Assembly (NCBI GenBank): GCA_050299175.1
Contig: JBNKVM010000009.1
Coordinates: 1 to 64,000, forward strand
Length of the DNA: 64,000 nt
Direction: 5' to 3'
Source of the DNA: JAPHTQ01 sp050299175
GTDB lineage: Bacteria > Pseudomonadota > Gammaproteobacteria > Thiohalomonadales > Thiohalomonadaceae
Of this stretch, positions 27,301-35,360 are shown one piece after another. The position numbers and the translations under genes are program-made. Below the pieces are notes generated by a model. It searched no databases, was not told where the DNA came from, and worked only from the letters and a program-made list of their open reading frames with translations. How positions within the stretch are numbered: position 1 is the first letter of the stretch; every line of letters starts with the position of its first letter.

Positions 27301-27581
27301 TTCTGCTGGTCGATTTCATCAATCAGCAGGTGATGGAAGGCGTCGATTTCGAAAAGGCGGTAATTAACTCGGGGGCAGTACGTGCCAAACCGATCATGCT
27401 GACCGGTGTGGCAGCGATGCTGGGCGCCTTTTTTATCCTCGACGATCCGATCTTTAGCGGTCTGGCGGTATCGTTAATCTCCGGTATTCTGGTCTCTACT
27501 GTACTCACGTTGGTGGTGATTCCGGTGATGTACTACGCCTGGATGTACAAGCGTCTCGACTGCATCAAGAAAGAGTGCTGA
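24351..27581 (+). CDS. RND efflux transporter, inner-membrane permease
   Basis: A 1076-aa proton-driven resistance-nodulation-division pump (AcrB superfamily). Twelve membrane segments and two large periplasmic loops are evident; the proton-relay motif in TM4 is ILVDDAIVVVENIHRH and the TM1 end reads REEEPQINV. The second half repeats the pattern (SMIGMIALAGIIVRNSILLVDF). The lack of specific heavy-metal signatures favours a drug, lipid or hydrophobic-compound substrate, but this cannot be fixed from sequence. Cotranslated with the adaptor gene; a terminator follows 25 bp after the stop. The overall sequence resembles the pumps of sulfur-oxidising and marine gammaproteobacteria more than E. 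coli AcrB, but that is an impression. Confidence 0.93.
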   Translation: MKQKLGISGSIAKRFLTTEITPLLALVGFLLGAFAVMITPREEEPQINVTFANVFIAFPGASATEVEHLVSTPAEQILSEIEGVKHVYSVSRPGMSVLTVQYEVGEDRTAAIVRLYNAMFSKGDWLPQNLGVTQPIIKPKGIDDVPIVTLTLWSQDEKVGAHQLQQVAHAIEAELKRVKGTRDIYTIGGPDQVVHVQLDPARLAGYQISLDDLRTALQLSNATRPSGALVGNNEEVLVQAGDFLAEVNEVAALVVGVHNGKPVYLSDVATITRGADQPEQYVWFGTGPGAEHKGIDARGEFPAVTVAIAKQPGTNAVEIANQVIARFESLKGTFVPDGVRATVTRNYGATADDKAKKLISKLIFATLSVVALVLIFLGKREAFIVGMAVVITLAVTLFASWAWGFTLNRVSLFALIFSIGILVDDAIVVVENIHRHMQMGGKKLVEAIPLAVDEVGGPTILATFTVIAALLPMAFVTGLMGPYMSPIPINASIGMLISLGVAFVVTPWMSNVVLDAHHVSDHHEEEIESKLYRFFKKYLGPYLRGEEGGAKRKKLGLIILFLIIASVGLAGVKFVVLKMLPFDNKSEFQVVVDMPEGSSVEQTARVLGELGNYLATVPEVTDYQVYAGTAAPINFNGLVRQYYLRSGANVGDIQVNLLDKHVRDRKSHEIALSVREPLQVIGRKLNANVKVVEVPPGPPVQSPLVAEIYGLDYSGQIGVAKEVRGVFESTADIVDVDDSVESPAPKLILRVDQQKAALLGVPQQNVVAAISTVLSGEDVSYLHEPTMKYPLPIRLEYAVKDKADIDPVLNLRVRSMTGTLVPLSEIVTVERTVRENAIYHKDLQRVVFVTGDMAGELDSPLYGMFEMVGTLGDKVLDDGRFLGQYFISPPQNPYDYSLKWDGEWQVTYETFRDMGIAYSVGLILIYLLVVAQFRSYVVPLIIMAPIPLTIIGVMPGHWLADKQFTATSMIGMIALAGIIVRNSILLVDFINQQVMEGVDFEKAVINSGAVRAKPIMLTGVAAMLGAFFILDDPIFSGLAVSLISGILVSTVLTLVVIPVMYYAWMYKRLDCIKKEC

Positions 27582-27606
27582 GCGTTCGGCATAACGCCAA
27601 AGTAAA

Positions 27607-27631
27607 GGGGCAGTTCTACCGCCCCTTTTTT
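27607..27631 (+). terminator. rho-independent terminator after RND pump
   Basis: GGGGC (27607-27611) and GCCCC (27621-27625) flank a 9-nt loop and are followed by TTTTTT. Extra A-T pairs (AAA before, TTT after) lengthen the stem. Confidence 0.8.
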
Positions 27632-27714
27632 GTTGTCTCGATAGTGGCCGCCGAAGCCGTGACCAAGGTCCCGTTTTTGCCCAAAAAACAGGCTTTTGTA
27701 AGGTTTTTAGCCCT

Positions 27715-27743
27715 TTGATAGGCTGGGGAAATTGCTTTATAGT
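27715..27743 (+). promoter_or_regulatory. sigma-70-type promoter for the FabMG-like gene
   Basis: TTGATA at 27715-27720 and TATAGT at 27738-27743 with the ideal 17-bp spacer, giving a 5' leader of about 75-80 nt before the start at 27828. Confidence 0.7.
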
Positions 27744-27827
27744 TGTGCCCTTCGCAGCGCGTGGGGGCGCTGACACGACCAACCATGGAGCGGCCCCGCC
27801 GCCTTCCGCCAACAACAAGAGTGAACT

Positions 27828-29147
27828 ATGTCAGCACTGGTGCCATTACGTGAAATGCCGCAGGAAAATATCTTCGGCAAGGGAGACGTATTCGTCCTGT
27901 TCGGTGAGCTGTTTGGGCGTGGTTACGTCAATGGCCTGATCGACGAAGCACGCAAGGCAGGGATGACCATTCTCGGTATTACCGTGGGTCGTCGTGATGA
28001 AGACGGCAAACTGCGGGCGCTGACCGCCGAAGAACATGCAGAAGCGGAAGCCAACCTGGGTGGCAAGATCATCAACATCCCGCTGATGGCCGGTGTCGAT
28101 CTCGATTCCCCCGAAGGGACGCCGACCCCGACCGACTTGATCGCCGAGATGACACTCAAGACCTGGCAGGAAGACAAGCTCGACTGGGCACACATCGAAA
28201 AGTGTCGTGAAGTTGGCGTTAAGCGTTTTCAGGATTCCCTGGCTCAGGTGATGGCGGAGCTGGAGCAACTGATCCCGGAAAAGGCCAATGTCTTTTTCGC
28301 TCACACCATGGCTGGTGGTATCCCCAAGACCAAAGTATTTCTCGCTATTGCCAATCGCGTTTATAAAGGCCGTGGCGATCGTTTTCTCTCGTCTCGAGCG
28401 CTGCTCGACAGTGACCTGGGCAAGTTCATCCTGATGAACTTCAACGAGGTCACCGCCAACACCTTCAAATACCTGATCGAAGCCAGTGCCAAGTTACGCC
28501 AGCGTCAAGAGCAGAACGGCGCTCAGGTGCGTTACACCGCATACGGTTATCACGGCACCGAGATTTTGATCAAGGGCGAGTATCAGTGGCAGACCTATAC
28601 TAACTACACCCAGGGCAACGCCAAGAAGTTGCTGGAAGATCACGCCGAGGCTGCGTGGAAAGAAGGTGTTAAATCCACGGTCTTCAACTGCCCTGAGATT
28701 CGTACCAACTCCAGCGACATCTTTGTCGGTGTTGAACTTTCCCTGTTCCCACTACTGACAGCGTTGAAGAAAGAGAGCGGTGACAGTGTCTGGGTGCATA
28801 AGATTTGGGATGAGTGCCAGAGCTTGCTCGAAGACGGCGTTAAACTGGAAGAGCTCATCGAGAAGATCGAAAACTACAACGCTGATTCCACCATCACCCA
28901 GTTCCGTAACTTCGATGCCTGGCCAATGGATAACACCGCTGAACTGGCGGAAGTCATGGTCGGTACTTCAGAAGCGATCACCAAGATGCACAAGGATCGC
29001 AAGGACCTGATCACCGATCACCTCAGTGCGCTGGTACTGGAAAGCTCAGGCCCGCTGATGTTCCATGAGGCTTCTGCACCACATGGTCCGGTATTGTGGT
29101 TGAGCCACGATATTATCGCCAAGCAGTTGAATCAGTTACACAGCTAG
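27828..29147 (+). CDS. conserved protein, FabMG-like putative enoyl-reductase family
   Basis: A 439-aa conserved protein. It opens MSALVPLREMPQENIFGKGD and has an N-terminal segment VFVLFGELFGRGYVNGLIDEA with Gly spacing and following strand/helix pattern reminiscent of a Rossmann/SDR nucleotide-binding fold (residues about 20-55), then a mostly helical body with FFAHTMAGGIPKTKVFL and TAYGYHGTEILI. I relate it to proteins labelled FabMG-family enoyl-ACP reductase, but the match is from memory and moderate. If correct it may reduce an enoyl thioester; otherwise it is an uncharacterised oxidoreductase-like protein. A clear promoter lies 85 bp upstream. It is convergent with the KstD-like flavoprotein gene, 42 bp apart. 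Confidence 0.5.
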   Translation: MSALVPLREMPQENIFGKGDVFVLFGELFGRGYVNGLIDEARKAGMTILGITVGRRDEDGKLRALTAEEHAEAEANLGGKIINIPLMAGVDLDSPEGTPTPTDLIAEMTLKTWQEDKLDWAHIEKCREVGVKRFQDSLAQVMAELEQLIPEKANVFFAHTMAGGIPKTKVFLAIANRVYKGRGDRFLSSRALLDSDLGKFILMNFNEVTANTFKYLIEASAKLRQRQEQNGAQVRYTAYGYHGTEILIKGEYQWQTYTNYTQGNAKKLLEDHAEAAWKEGVKSTVFNCPEIRTNSSDIFVGVELSLFPLLTALKKESGDSVWVHKIWDECQSLLEDGVKLEELIEKIENYNADSTITQFRNFDAWPMDNTAELAEVMVGTSEAITKMHKDRKDLITDHLSALVLESSGPLMFHEASAPHGPVLWLSHDIIAKQLNQLHS

Positions 29148-29189
29148 AAACCATGAACACTCACGGCATACAGGGATGTGTGCCGGTAT

Positions 29190-30887
29190 CTATTTCCCCA
29201 CTAGATGTTTTGCCGCCAGATAACCAAAGGTCATCGCTGGGCCAAGTGTTGCACCTGAGCCCGGATCTTTACTCCCCATCACTGATGCTGCTGAATTGCC
29301 GATAACGTAAAGGCCGGGGATCGGTTCGCCGTTTTCTCGGAGTGCCCGGGCATGTTCGTCGGTGAGAATGCCACCCTTGGTTCCGAGATCACCAGGATAG
29401 ATGCGTATAGCGTAGTAGGGCGGTTTGCCGATCTTGCCAATGCAGGGATTGGGCTGGGCACGGTGATCGCTGTTAAAGCGATCATAGTAACTGTCACCGC
29501 GATGAAATTCCGGGTCTTTGCCGCTTTCTGCGTATTCGTTATTTTTCTCGATAGTCGTTTTCAGATTATCGGCGTTGATCCCAATCTTTTCTGCCAGTTC
29601 TTCCAGTGTATGCGCTTTGACCAGCACATCGCGTACACCGCCGAAGAGGAACAGATCGGGCAGCATGTAGCCGGGCATCACCGGGCCGAATGGATAGCGG
29701 AAACGATAGCGGGCATCGAAAATGACGCAGGCGGGAATGGACGGACTATGCGGCATATCCGCGTGATACATACTGATGACCCCTTCATGATAAGAGGCAG
29801 CTTCATTGGCGAAGCGTTTTCCCGATTTGTTGACGATCACCATGCCTGGCAGATTGCGTTCGGTAAAAATGGCATAGGGCCGATCTTTGCCCGGTACTCT
29901 CACCACCGGAGCCCACCAGGCGTGTTCCATTAAGTCGGTTTTTGCACCAATTGCCTGGGCGGCAAGAATACCGTCGCCGGTATTGTTGGCTTGTGAAGCA
30001 CTCCAATTGGTAGTGCTGGGTTTAGGTAGCCACTCATCGCGCAGAGTCATATTGTGTTCAAAACCTCCCGCGCCGATCACTACGCCCTTGCGTGCACGGA
30101 TACATATCGGCTTTCCCTCTTTTTCAATCACCGCACCGATCACTTCGCCGTTCTCTTCGATTAGAGAAAGCATGGGAGTTTTCAGCCACAGGTCGATATT
30201 GCGTTCCAGCATCGACCAGCGCAGTTGTCCGATCAATGCATTGCCCATGGTCAGATAACGAGAACGTTTACCTTTTAATCGGCCGGGGATGTCGAGCAGA
30301 TAACGCAACACGATACGTATACCAAGAAACAGCCAGCCACGAGAGCGTTTCATCATGGTGTGTGCTTCGCTGAGTGTCATGGGTAACAAACCCATGATCA
30401 GCACCTGGGGTGGCTGTTCGTGCAGTTGCCGGAAATGTTTTTTTAGATGACAGGCATTTATCGGTTTTGGCTGCAGTACACGGTGATCGCGCTTGCCGCC
30501 AGGTGTTTCGGGGGAATAGTCGGAGTCGTGCATCAACTCGCAGTTGAGGCGGGTCTTCTCACTCATGTAGTAGAGCATTTCCGGCGCCTGCTCTGCATAG
30601 ATACGCAGACGTGTTTCCGATACTTCACTGCCGATAAGCGTGCGTAGATGCTCCAGGACTTCAGCGATGGTGTCGCTGATTTTTAGCTCTTTCGATTGAT
30701 GGCTATTAGGTATCCAGAGTGCGCCGCCGGACATGGCTGAAGTGCCGCCGTAACGATCGCCTTTTTCTACCATCAGTACTTCGCCGCAACCCTCAAGACT
30801 GGCGACTAGAGCGGCAGTCATTGCGCCTGCCCCCGAACCGACTACAAGTACATCTACTTCATGCTCAAAAGGGGGCTGGGTTTGCAT
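29190..30887 (-). CDS. FAD-dependent dehydrogenase, KstD-like
   Basis: A 565-aa flavoprotein of the fumarate reductase/3-ketosteroid delta-1-dehydrogenase superfamily. The FAD-binding N-terminus is VLVVGSGAGAMTAALVAS followed by VEKGDRYGGTSAMSGGALW, and the C-terminal FAD loop reads GDLGTKGGILTDEHARAL, then GLYVIGNSAASVMGSKDPGSG and TLGPAMTFGYLAAKHL, a pattern typical of KstD-like enzymes. The substrate is unknown; steroid-ring dehydrogenation is the family prototype, yet related enzymes desaturate other carbonyl compounds. The ATG has GGAGG upstream. It stands alone on the minus strand, downstream of ppsA1, separated by a terminator and 172 bp. Confidence 0.8.
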   Translation of the reverse strand: MQTQPPFEHEVDVLVVGSGAGAMTAALVASLEGCGEVLMVEKGDRYGGTSAMSGGALWIPNSHQSKELKISDTIAEVLEHLRTLIGSEVSETRLRIYAEQAPEMLYYMSEKTRLNCELMHDSDYSPETPGGKRDHRVLQPKPINACHLKKHFRQLHEQPPQVLIMGLLPMTLSEAHTMMKRSRGWLFLGIRIVLRYLLDIPGRLKGKRSRYLTMGNALIGQLRWSMLERNIDLWLKTPMLSLIEENGEVIGAVIEKEGKPICIRARKGVVIGAGGFEHNMTLRDEWLPKPSTTNWSASQANNTGDGILAAQAIGAKTDLMEHAWWAPVVRVPGKDRPYAIFTERNLPGMVIVNKSGKRFANEAASYHEGVISMYHADMPHSPSIPACVIFDARYRFRYPFGPVMPGYMLPDLFLFGGVRDVLVKAHTLEELAEKIGINADNLKTTIEKNNEYAESGKDPEFHRGDSYYDRFNSDHRAQPNPCIGKIGKPPYYAIRIYPGDLGTKGGILTDEHARALRENGEPIPGLYVIGNSAASVMGSKDPGSGATLGPAMTFGYLAAKHLVGK

Positions 30888-31027
30888 TACCGATTAACCT
30901 CCATGTCCTGGTAGTAGTTAATCCACATCGGGCGATGCAGGGTGGGAGTGTGTATTTACTACAGCTTGATATATACCCCAATAGCAGCAGACTACCCCGG
31001 TATAGGGAATATTTCCAGAAAAGTGTT

Positions 31028-31050
31028 GGGCCGGGTGTGGTGCCCGGCCC
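31028..31050 (-). terminator. terminator downstream of ppsA1
   Basis: Perfect 8-bp stem GGGCCGGG (31028-31035) and CCCGGCCC (31043-31050) with a 7-nt loop, lying just beyond the ppsA1 stop on the minus strand and followed by a modest T-containing run (AACACTTTTC). Confidence 0.65.
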
Positions 31051-31059
31051 GAGAACATA

Positions 31060-33435
31060 TCACTGCTTTTTCTTTTCCATATCCAGCACCACCTGTGTCA
31101 TGCGCAGGATGCTGTCAGGATTAAGCGAGATAGAGCCAATCCCTTTTTCCACCAGCCAACTGGTGATCTCGGGGAAGTCCGACGGCGCCTGGCCGCAGAT
31201 ACCTACGTACTTGTCGTGGCGCTGGCAGGCGTCGATGGCCATTTCGATCAACATCAGCACTGCCTCGTTGCGTTCGTCGACGCCGGTGACCAGCCCCGAA
31301 TCGCGATCCACACCGAGGGTGAGCTGGGTCAGGTCGTTGGAGCCGATGGAAAAACCGTCGAAGTGCTCCAGGAACTTGTCGGCTAGCAGGGCGTTGGCTG
31401 GGATCTCGCACATCACATAAACCTTCAGCCCATTGTCGCCACGCTTGAGGCCGTTCTTCGCCATCAGGTCGAGTACGTTCTTGCCTTCCTCCACACTGCG
31501 CACGAACGGAATCATCAGCGCTACGTTATCCAGCCCCATCTCCTCGCGCACCTTGCGCATCGCCGTGCACTCCAGGGAGAAACTCTCGGCGAAGTCGGGT
31601 GATGGATAGCGGTAGGCGCCGCGGAAGCCGATCATCGGGTTCTCTTCCTTCGGCTCGAACTGCTCGCCGCCGACCAGTTGCGCATATTCGTTGGACTTGA
31701 AATCGGACATACGCACGATCACCGGACGCGGATGGAAGGCGGCGGCGATGGTGCCGACCCCCTCGGCCATGCGCTCGACGAAGTAGTCGGTGCGGCTCGG
31801 GTAACCGGCGGCGATGGCGTCTACCTTCTCCTGCACCTCCGGCGCCAGTTTGTCGTACTCCAGCAGGGCACGGGGATGGACACGAATGGCGTTATTGATG
31901 ATGAACTCCAGCCGTGCCAGGCCGACGCCGTCGGAGGGCAGGCGCGATACCTCGAAGGCCAGCTCCGGGTTGCCCAGGTTGAGCATGATCTTGGTCTTCG
32001 GTTTCTCCAGCTTGGAAAGGTCCACCTTCTCCACCGAGAACTCCTGCTCGCCCTCGTAGACCAGCCCGGTGTCGCCCTCGGCGCAGGAGACGGTAACCAT
32101 CTGCCCGCTCTTTATTGCTACGGTGCAGTTGGCGGTGCCGACCACCGCCGGGATGCCCAGCTCACGGGCGATGATCGCCGCGTGGCAGGTGCGCCCGCCG
32201 CGGTTGGTGACAATGGCGGAGGCGATCTTCATCACCGGCTCCCAGTCCGGGTCGGTGATGTCGGTGACCAGCACCTCGCCCGGCTGCAGCTCGTTCATGT
32301 GTGCAGCCTCCATGATCACCCGCGCCTTGCCCACGGCGATCTTCTGGCCCACGCTCTTGCCCTCGGTTAGCACCTTGCCGCGGCTCTTGAGCTGGAAGAC
32401 CTCATGCATGGTGGCGTCGGCGCTGGCCTGCACCGTCTCTGGCCGTGCCTGGACGATAAACAGCTTGCCCGTATTGCCGTCTTTGGCCCACTCGATATCC
32501 ATCGGGCGGCCATAGTGTTTCTCGATGGCGGTGGCGTAGCGTGCCAGTTCCAGCACATCGTCGTCGTCTATGGCGAACCGGTTCCGATCTGCATGGTGGA
32601 CACGGATATTGGTGGTGGAGTGGCCCGCCATCGGGTCGGAGGTGTAGATCATCTTGATCTTTTTGGAGCCAAGCTGGCGCTTGAGGATAGGCTGTTTGCC
32701 CGCGGCCAGTGTTGGCTTGAATACGTAGAATTCGTCCGGGTTGACCGCCCCCTGCACCACGTTTTCGCCCAGGCCGTAGGCGGCGGTGATGAACACAACG
32801 TCGCGGAAGCCGGTCTCGGTGTCGATGGAGAACATGACGCCAGAGGCGCCGATGTCGGAGCGCACCATCTGCTGCACGCCGATGGAGAGTGCTACATCCA
32901 TGTGGGTGAAGCCCTTGTCCACCCGGTAGGAAATGGCGCGGTCGGTGAACAGCGAGGCGAATACTTTCTTGCAGGTGGCAAGCAGGTTATTGGTGCCGCG
33001 GATGTTGAGGTAGGTCTCCTGTTGTCCGGCGAAGGAGGCGGTGGGAAGGTCCTCGGCGGTGGCGGAGGAGCGTACCGCTACGTCGCTGTTTTCGCCGTAC
33101 TCGGACTCCAGTTCTTTGTAGGCTTCACGAATCTCATCGACTAGTTGCTGTGGCATAACCCCGTGAACCACCCACTGGCGAATTCTGGCCCCGGTCTGCG
33201 CCAGTTGCTCTACGTCGCTGGTATCGAGCTCCTCCAGGGCTTTGGCAATGCGGTCATGGAGGTTATTGTGTTCGATATAAAGCCGATACGCTTCGGCGGT
33301 GGTAGCAAACCCGTTGGGTACCTCGATGCCATCCTTTTTTAACTCGCGGTACATCTCGCCCAGCGAGGCGTTCTTACCGCCAACCAACGGCACATCTTTG
33401 ATACCCAGCTCAGAAAAGCGTTTAACGTATTGCAT
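31060..33435 (-). CDS. ppsA: phosphoenolpyruvate synthase (copy 1)
   Basis: Converts pyruvate + ATP to PEP + AMP + Pi. 791 aa, matching E. coli PpsA (792). N-terminal ATP-grasp region (VGGKNASLGEMYRELK, SSATAEDLPTASFAGQQET), the swivelling phosphohistidine domain with GGRTCHAAIIARELGIPAVVG, and the C-terminal PEP-binding barrel (ERMAEGVGTIAAAFHPRPVIVRMSDFKSNEYA, GICGQAPSDFPE with catalytic Cys) are all present. The Thr two residues before the phospho-His is the known target of the PpsR regulator and is conserved. AAGGGGAG precedes the ATG. It is divergent from the R-body locus. A second paralogue lies at 40427-42793. Confidence 0.96.
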   Translation of the reverse strand: MQYVKRFSELGIKDVPLVGGKNASLGEMYRELKKDGIEVPNGFATTAEAYRLYIEHNNLHDRIAKALEELDTSDVEQLAQTGARIRQWVVHGVMPQQLVDEIREAYKELESEYGENSDVAVRSSATAEDLPTASFAGQQETYLNIRGTNNLLATCKKVFASLFTDRAISYRVDKGFTHMDVALSIGVQQMVRSDIGASGVMFSIDTETGFRDVVFITAAYGLGENVVQGAVNPDEFYVFKPTLAAGKQPILKRQLGSKKIKMIYTSDPMAGHSTTNIRVHHADRNRFAIDDDDVLELARYATAIEKHYGRPMDIEWAKDGNTGKLFIVQARPETVQASADATMHEVFQLKSRGKVLTEGKSVGQKIAVGKARVIMEAAHMNELQPGEVLVTDITDPDWEPVMKIASAIVTNRGGRTCHAAIIARELGIPAVVGTANCTVAIKSGQMVTVSCAEGDTGLVYEGEQEFSVEKVDLSKLEKPKTKIMLNLGNPELAFEVSRLPSDGVGLARLEFIINNAIRVHPRALLEYDKLAPEVQEKVDAIAAGYPSRTDYFVERMAEGVGTIAAAFHPRPVIVRMSDFKSNEYAQLVGGEQFEPKEENPMIGFRGAYRYPSPDFAESFSLECTAMRKVREEMGLDNVALMIPFVRSVEEGKNVLDLMAKNGLKRGDNGLKVYVMCEIPANALLADKFLEHFDGFSIGSNDLTQLTLGVDRDSGLVTGVDERNEAVLMLIEMAIDACQRHDKYVGICGQAPSDFPEITSWLVEKGIGSISLNPDSILRMTQVVLDMEKKKQ

Positions 33436-33564
33436 CTAAAGCTCCCCTTATTATGATTTCCGTCGTACCACCGTTGCGGCGATACAAGAGAGCATAGACG
33501 ATGATCTAAGGTTGGGGGAGGAACTAAGAGCTTTGTATAACCGGTGTAAAAAGTGCAGGAATTC

Positions 33565-33580
33565 TGGAAATTGCATTGCC
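33565..33580 (+). promoter_or_regulatory. sigma-54-like promoter upstream of R-body genes
   Basis: TGGAAATTGCATTGCC has GG (33566-33567) and GC (33578-33579) separated by exactly 10 bp, the -24/-12 spacing needed for sigma-54, with TTGC conserved in the -12 region; the -24 half TGGAAA deviates from TGGCAC. It ends 54 bp before the rebB start. No enhancer-binding regulator gene is adjacent. Confidence 0.45.
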
Positions 33581-33633
33581 GGATTTTTGAACTAGGATTC
33601 AAACTTCCATTTACACAAATAAGGACGTTACCC

Positions 33634-33870
33634 ATGGCTCTTCCAACCCCCGTCAACGGACAGATTACCGATTCCGTCACCCAATCCAATGTTCAGGTTC
33701 TTGCCAGTGCTCCCGCCCATGCACTGGGTGCGCTGTATCAGGCAACGTCACAGGCCCTGGCCAATGCCGCGCACAACGCCACAACCAGTCAGCAGCAACT
33801 CAATGTTATCGGTCAGGCCGTTACGACCTCGTGCGTAAGCAAATTGGTAGGTTCTGAAGAGAAGAAATAA
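33634..33870 (+). CDS. rebB: RebB-family R-body protein
   Basis: 78-aa protein of the RebB family, the small subunits that polymerise into refractile (R) bodies, coiled protein ribbons able to unroll explosively. The opening ALPTPVNGQITDSVTQSNVQ and the core ALYQATSQALANAAHNAT followed by QQQLNVIGQAVTT are diagnostic. The start at 33634 has AAGGA at 8-base spacing; the frame upstream to 33553 crosses the promoter and is not coding. First gene of a three-gene cluster (18 bp to the next). R-body function outside Caedibacter symbionts is largely unknown; roles in toxin delivery or membrane rupture have been suggested. Confidence 0.88.
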   Translation: MALPTPVNGQITDSVTQSNVQVLASAPAHALGALYQATSQALANAAHNATTSQQQLNVIGQAVTTSCVSKLVGSEEKK

Positions 33871-33888
33871 AAAAGCAGGAGAATAGAT

Positions 33889-34332
33889 GTGGCGGACAAC
33901 ACCAGCGTCAACGATCAAATCACGGATAGTATTACCCAAATCCAGAAAATGCTCGCCGATGATAACGGCGAGAATGTCCAGGCGTTTTCCTATCAGCTTA
34001 TGGCTCACGCTATCGGTTTGGCGATGTACAACGCTGTACACCAACAGCAACAGCGCTACATTCTCCAGAACGCAATCACCACAGCCGCCAGTAAGGCCAT
34101 TCTCGAGGCCAGTCCTGAAAAGGCGCTGAAAATGGCGGAGGAGGGACTGGGTGGTGATAACTTTACCCAGACTCTCACCGAACTGAAGGAGATGATGGAC
34201 AGCCTTAACAGCACCTATAAGGATGTCATGGCGGGGCTGAAGAAGAGTGCCGACAGCACAGATAAGCCAGCCAGAAAATCGGCGGTAAAAAAGGCAGCGC
34301 GTAAAACCGTCAAACGACCGCGAAGGAAATAG
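33889..34332 (+). CDS. RebB-like R-body protein with Lys/Arg-rich tail
   Basis: 147 aa beginning at a GTG with CAGGAGA upstream. Residues about 5-80 repeat the R-body pattern (VNDQITDSITQIQ, LMAHAIGLAMYNAVHQQQQ, ILQNAITTAASKAILEAS), so it is a second RebB-family subunit. The rest is a helical segment (TQTLTELKEMMDSLNSTYKDVM) and then a strongly basic, histone-H1-like tail of about 25 residues (KPARKSAVKKAARK plus RPRRK), which is unusual for a structural ribbon protein and could contact nucleic acid or a negatively charged partner. 18 bp after rebB and 3 bp before the next small gene, so clearly one operon. Confidence 0.75.
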   Translation: MADNTSVNDQITDSITQIQKMLADDNGENVQAFSYQLMAHAIGLAMYNAVHQQQQRYILQNAITTAASKAILEASPEKALKMAEEGLGGDNFTQTLTELKEMMDSLNSTYKDVMAGLKKSADSTDKPARKSAVKKAARKTVKRPRRK

Positions 34333-34335
34333 GAT

Positions 34336-34503
34336 ATGGCCAGACCACCGAAAAAGATCGTAAAGAATGCGTCACCAGAGAAGAAGAGTGAAAAGCCGAA
34401 GCCGCAACAGCAGGAAGATGTTGTGTATAGCCCGGAATACCTGAGTTCAGAGGATGCAATGGTTCAGGCGGAGCAGGAGATGGAGAAGTTGGAGGTGAGT
34501 TGA
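34336..34503 (+). CDS. 55-aa charged protein at the end of the R-body operon
   Basis: A small gene starting ATG at 34336, 3 bp after the previous stop, with AAGGA at 34323-34327 (8-base spacing). It encodes 55 residues: a basic N-terminus (MARPPKKIVKNASPEKKSEK), a Gln/Asp/Glu linker and an acidic helical C-terminus (VYSPEYLSSEDAMVQAEQEM). I recognise no family. Its close coupling to two RebB-family genes suggests a role in R-body assembly or control, for example a chaperone or cap. It ends one base before the stop of the convergent AT-rich gene, so the cluster may have been truncated by insertion of foreign DNA on its right side. Confidence 0.6.
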   Translation: MARPPKKIVKNASPEKKSEKPKPQQQEDVVYSPEYLSSEDAMVQAEQEMEKLEVS

Positions 34504-34504
34504 T

Positions 34505-35344
34505 TTACTTTGCTTGCGTCTTTTTTCTTAGGTTGTCCTTTTGGATTTCGGCATTGAGGCATTTTATCCAGTGATGAATGACGGGTAATCCAGGACCATG
34601 AATATACATTTGCATCAGGACTAAATTTTTTGGGACTATTCTCTGCAGAACTACACCAAAGTCCTCAATTAAATTGAGAAAGTATGTGAAATATAGTGCC
34701 GCATATTTCTCAAAAATAACCGTATTTACATCATGTTTTAGAAAGGGTTTGTTAATGAATGGGGTTTGCTTGTGGTCAGTGATTTGGAATCCAATTCCTT
34801 CATCTATGCCATACATTGTAATTACCTCTCCGTTTAAATGTATGAGAGCATTTCTGACAGACCTGAACTCATTAAACCAGTTGGCATTCTTGATGAGGTT
34901 AATGATTTCGAGATCTAACTTGTTTGTATAGTTATTAACCCTCTTTCTGAGTTTGTCGAAGGAGTTAGTGACTTGTCCATTTTGTTTCGAGAAAATAGAT
35001 AAAATCTTTGTTATATAGTCTAGTGATGCACGTAATTCGGTGTGAAAGGTGATGATGTCAACTTTGAAATACGATGTTGCACGCCTTTCATCTAGAATGC
35101 CTTTTCTGTAGGCGTATTTCACCCATTCGAGTCGCTCAAAAATTATAGAGATGTTCCATAAGTTGTTAAATATTGACGTAAAGTGTTTTGTTGATTCGAG
35201 TAGGTAAGTTAATGCAGCATCGTTTTCTATATCAATCTTTTTTAATCCATAGCTAAATGTAAAAAAAGATGTTTTTAGACTAAGTTCTCCATCCCTTTCT
35301 TCGAAGAGATTTATTGCGTTATCTAATATTTTAGTATCATTCAT
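34505..35344 (-). CDS. AT-rich HEPN-like protein (RNxxxH motif), unknown function
   Basis: 279 aa, rich in Ile, Lys, Asn and Phe and visibly more AT-rich than all neighbours, suggesting recent transfer. The protein is almost all helical. The segment FRSVRNALIHLNGEV contains RNALIH, matching the RNxxxH signature of HEPN ribonucleases, in the right context of a long helix. No other family is recognised. It follows a nucleotidyltransferase-HEPN gene on the same strand with a 16-bp gap and its start ATG sits in an AT-rich leader. A HEPN toxin/MNT antitoxin-like pairing is a reasonable guess, but the motif alone is weak evidence. Confidence 0.5.
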   Translation of the reverse strand: MNDTKILDNAINLFEERDGELSLKTSFFTFSYGLKKIDIENDAALTYLLESTKHFTSIFNNLWNISIIFERLEWVKYAYRKGILDERRATSYFKVDIITFHTELRASLDYITKILSIFSKQNGQVTNSFDKLRKRVNNYTNKLDLEIINLIKNANWFNEFRSVRNALIHLNGEVITMYGIDEGIGFQITDHKQTPFINKPFLKHDVNTVIFEKYAALYFTYFLNLIEDFGVVLQRIVPKNLVLMQMYIHGPGLPVIHHWIKCLNAEIQKDNLRKKTQAK

Positions 35345-35360
35345 GCTGGTGAATGTTAGT

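Noticed and set aside
29161..29190. Imperfect hairpin between the FabMG-like and KstD-like genes (CGGCATACA ... TGTGTGCCG)
   Set aside because: Short stem with a G-T pair and no T run on either side, so not enough to call a terminator.
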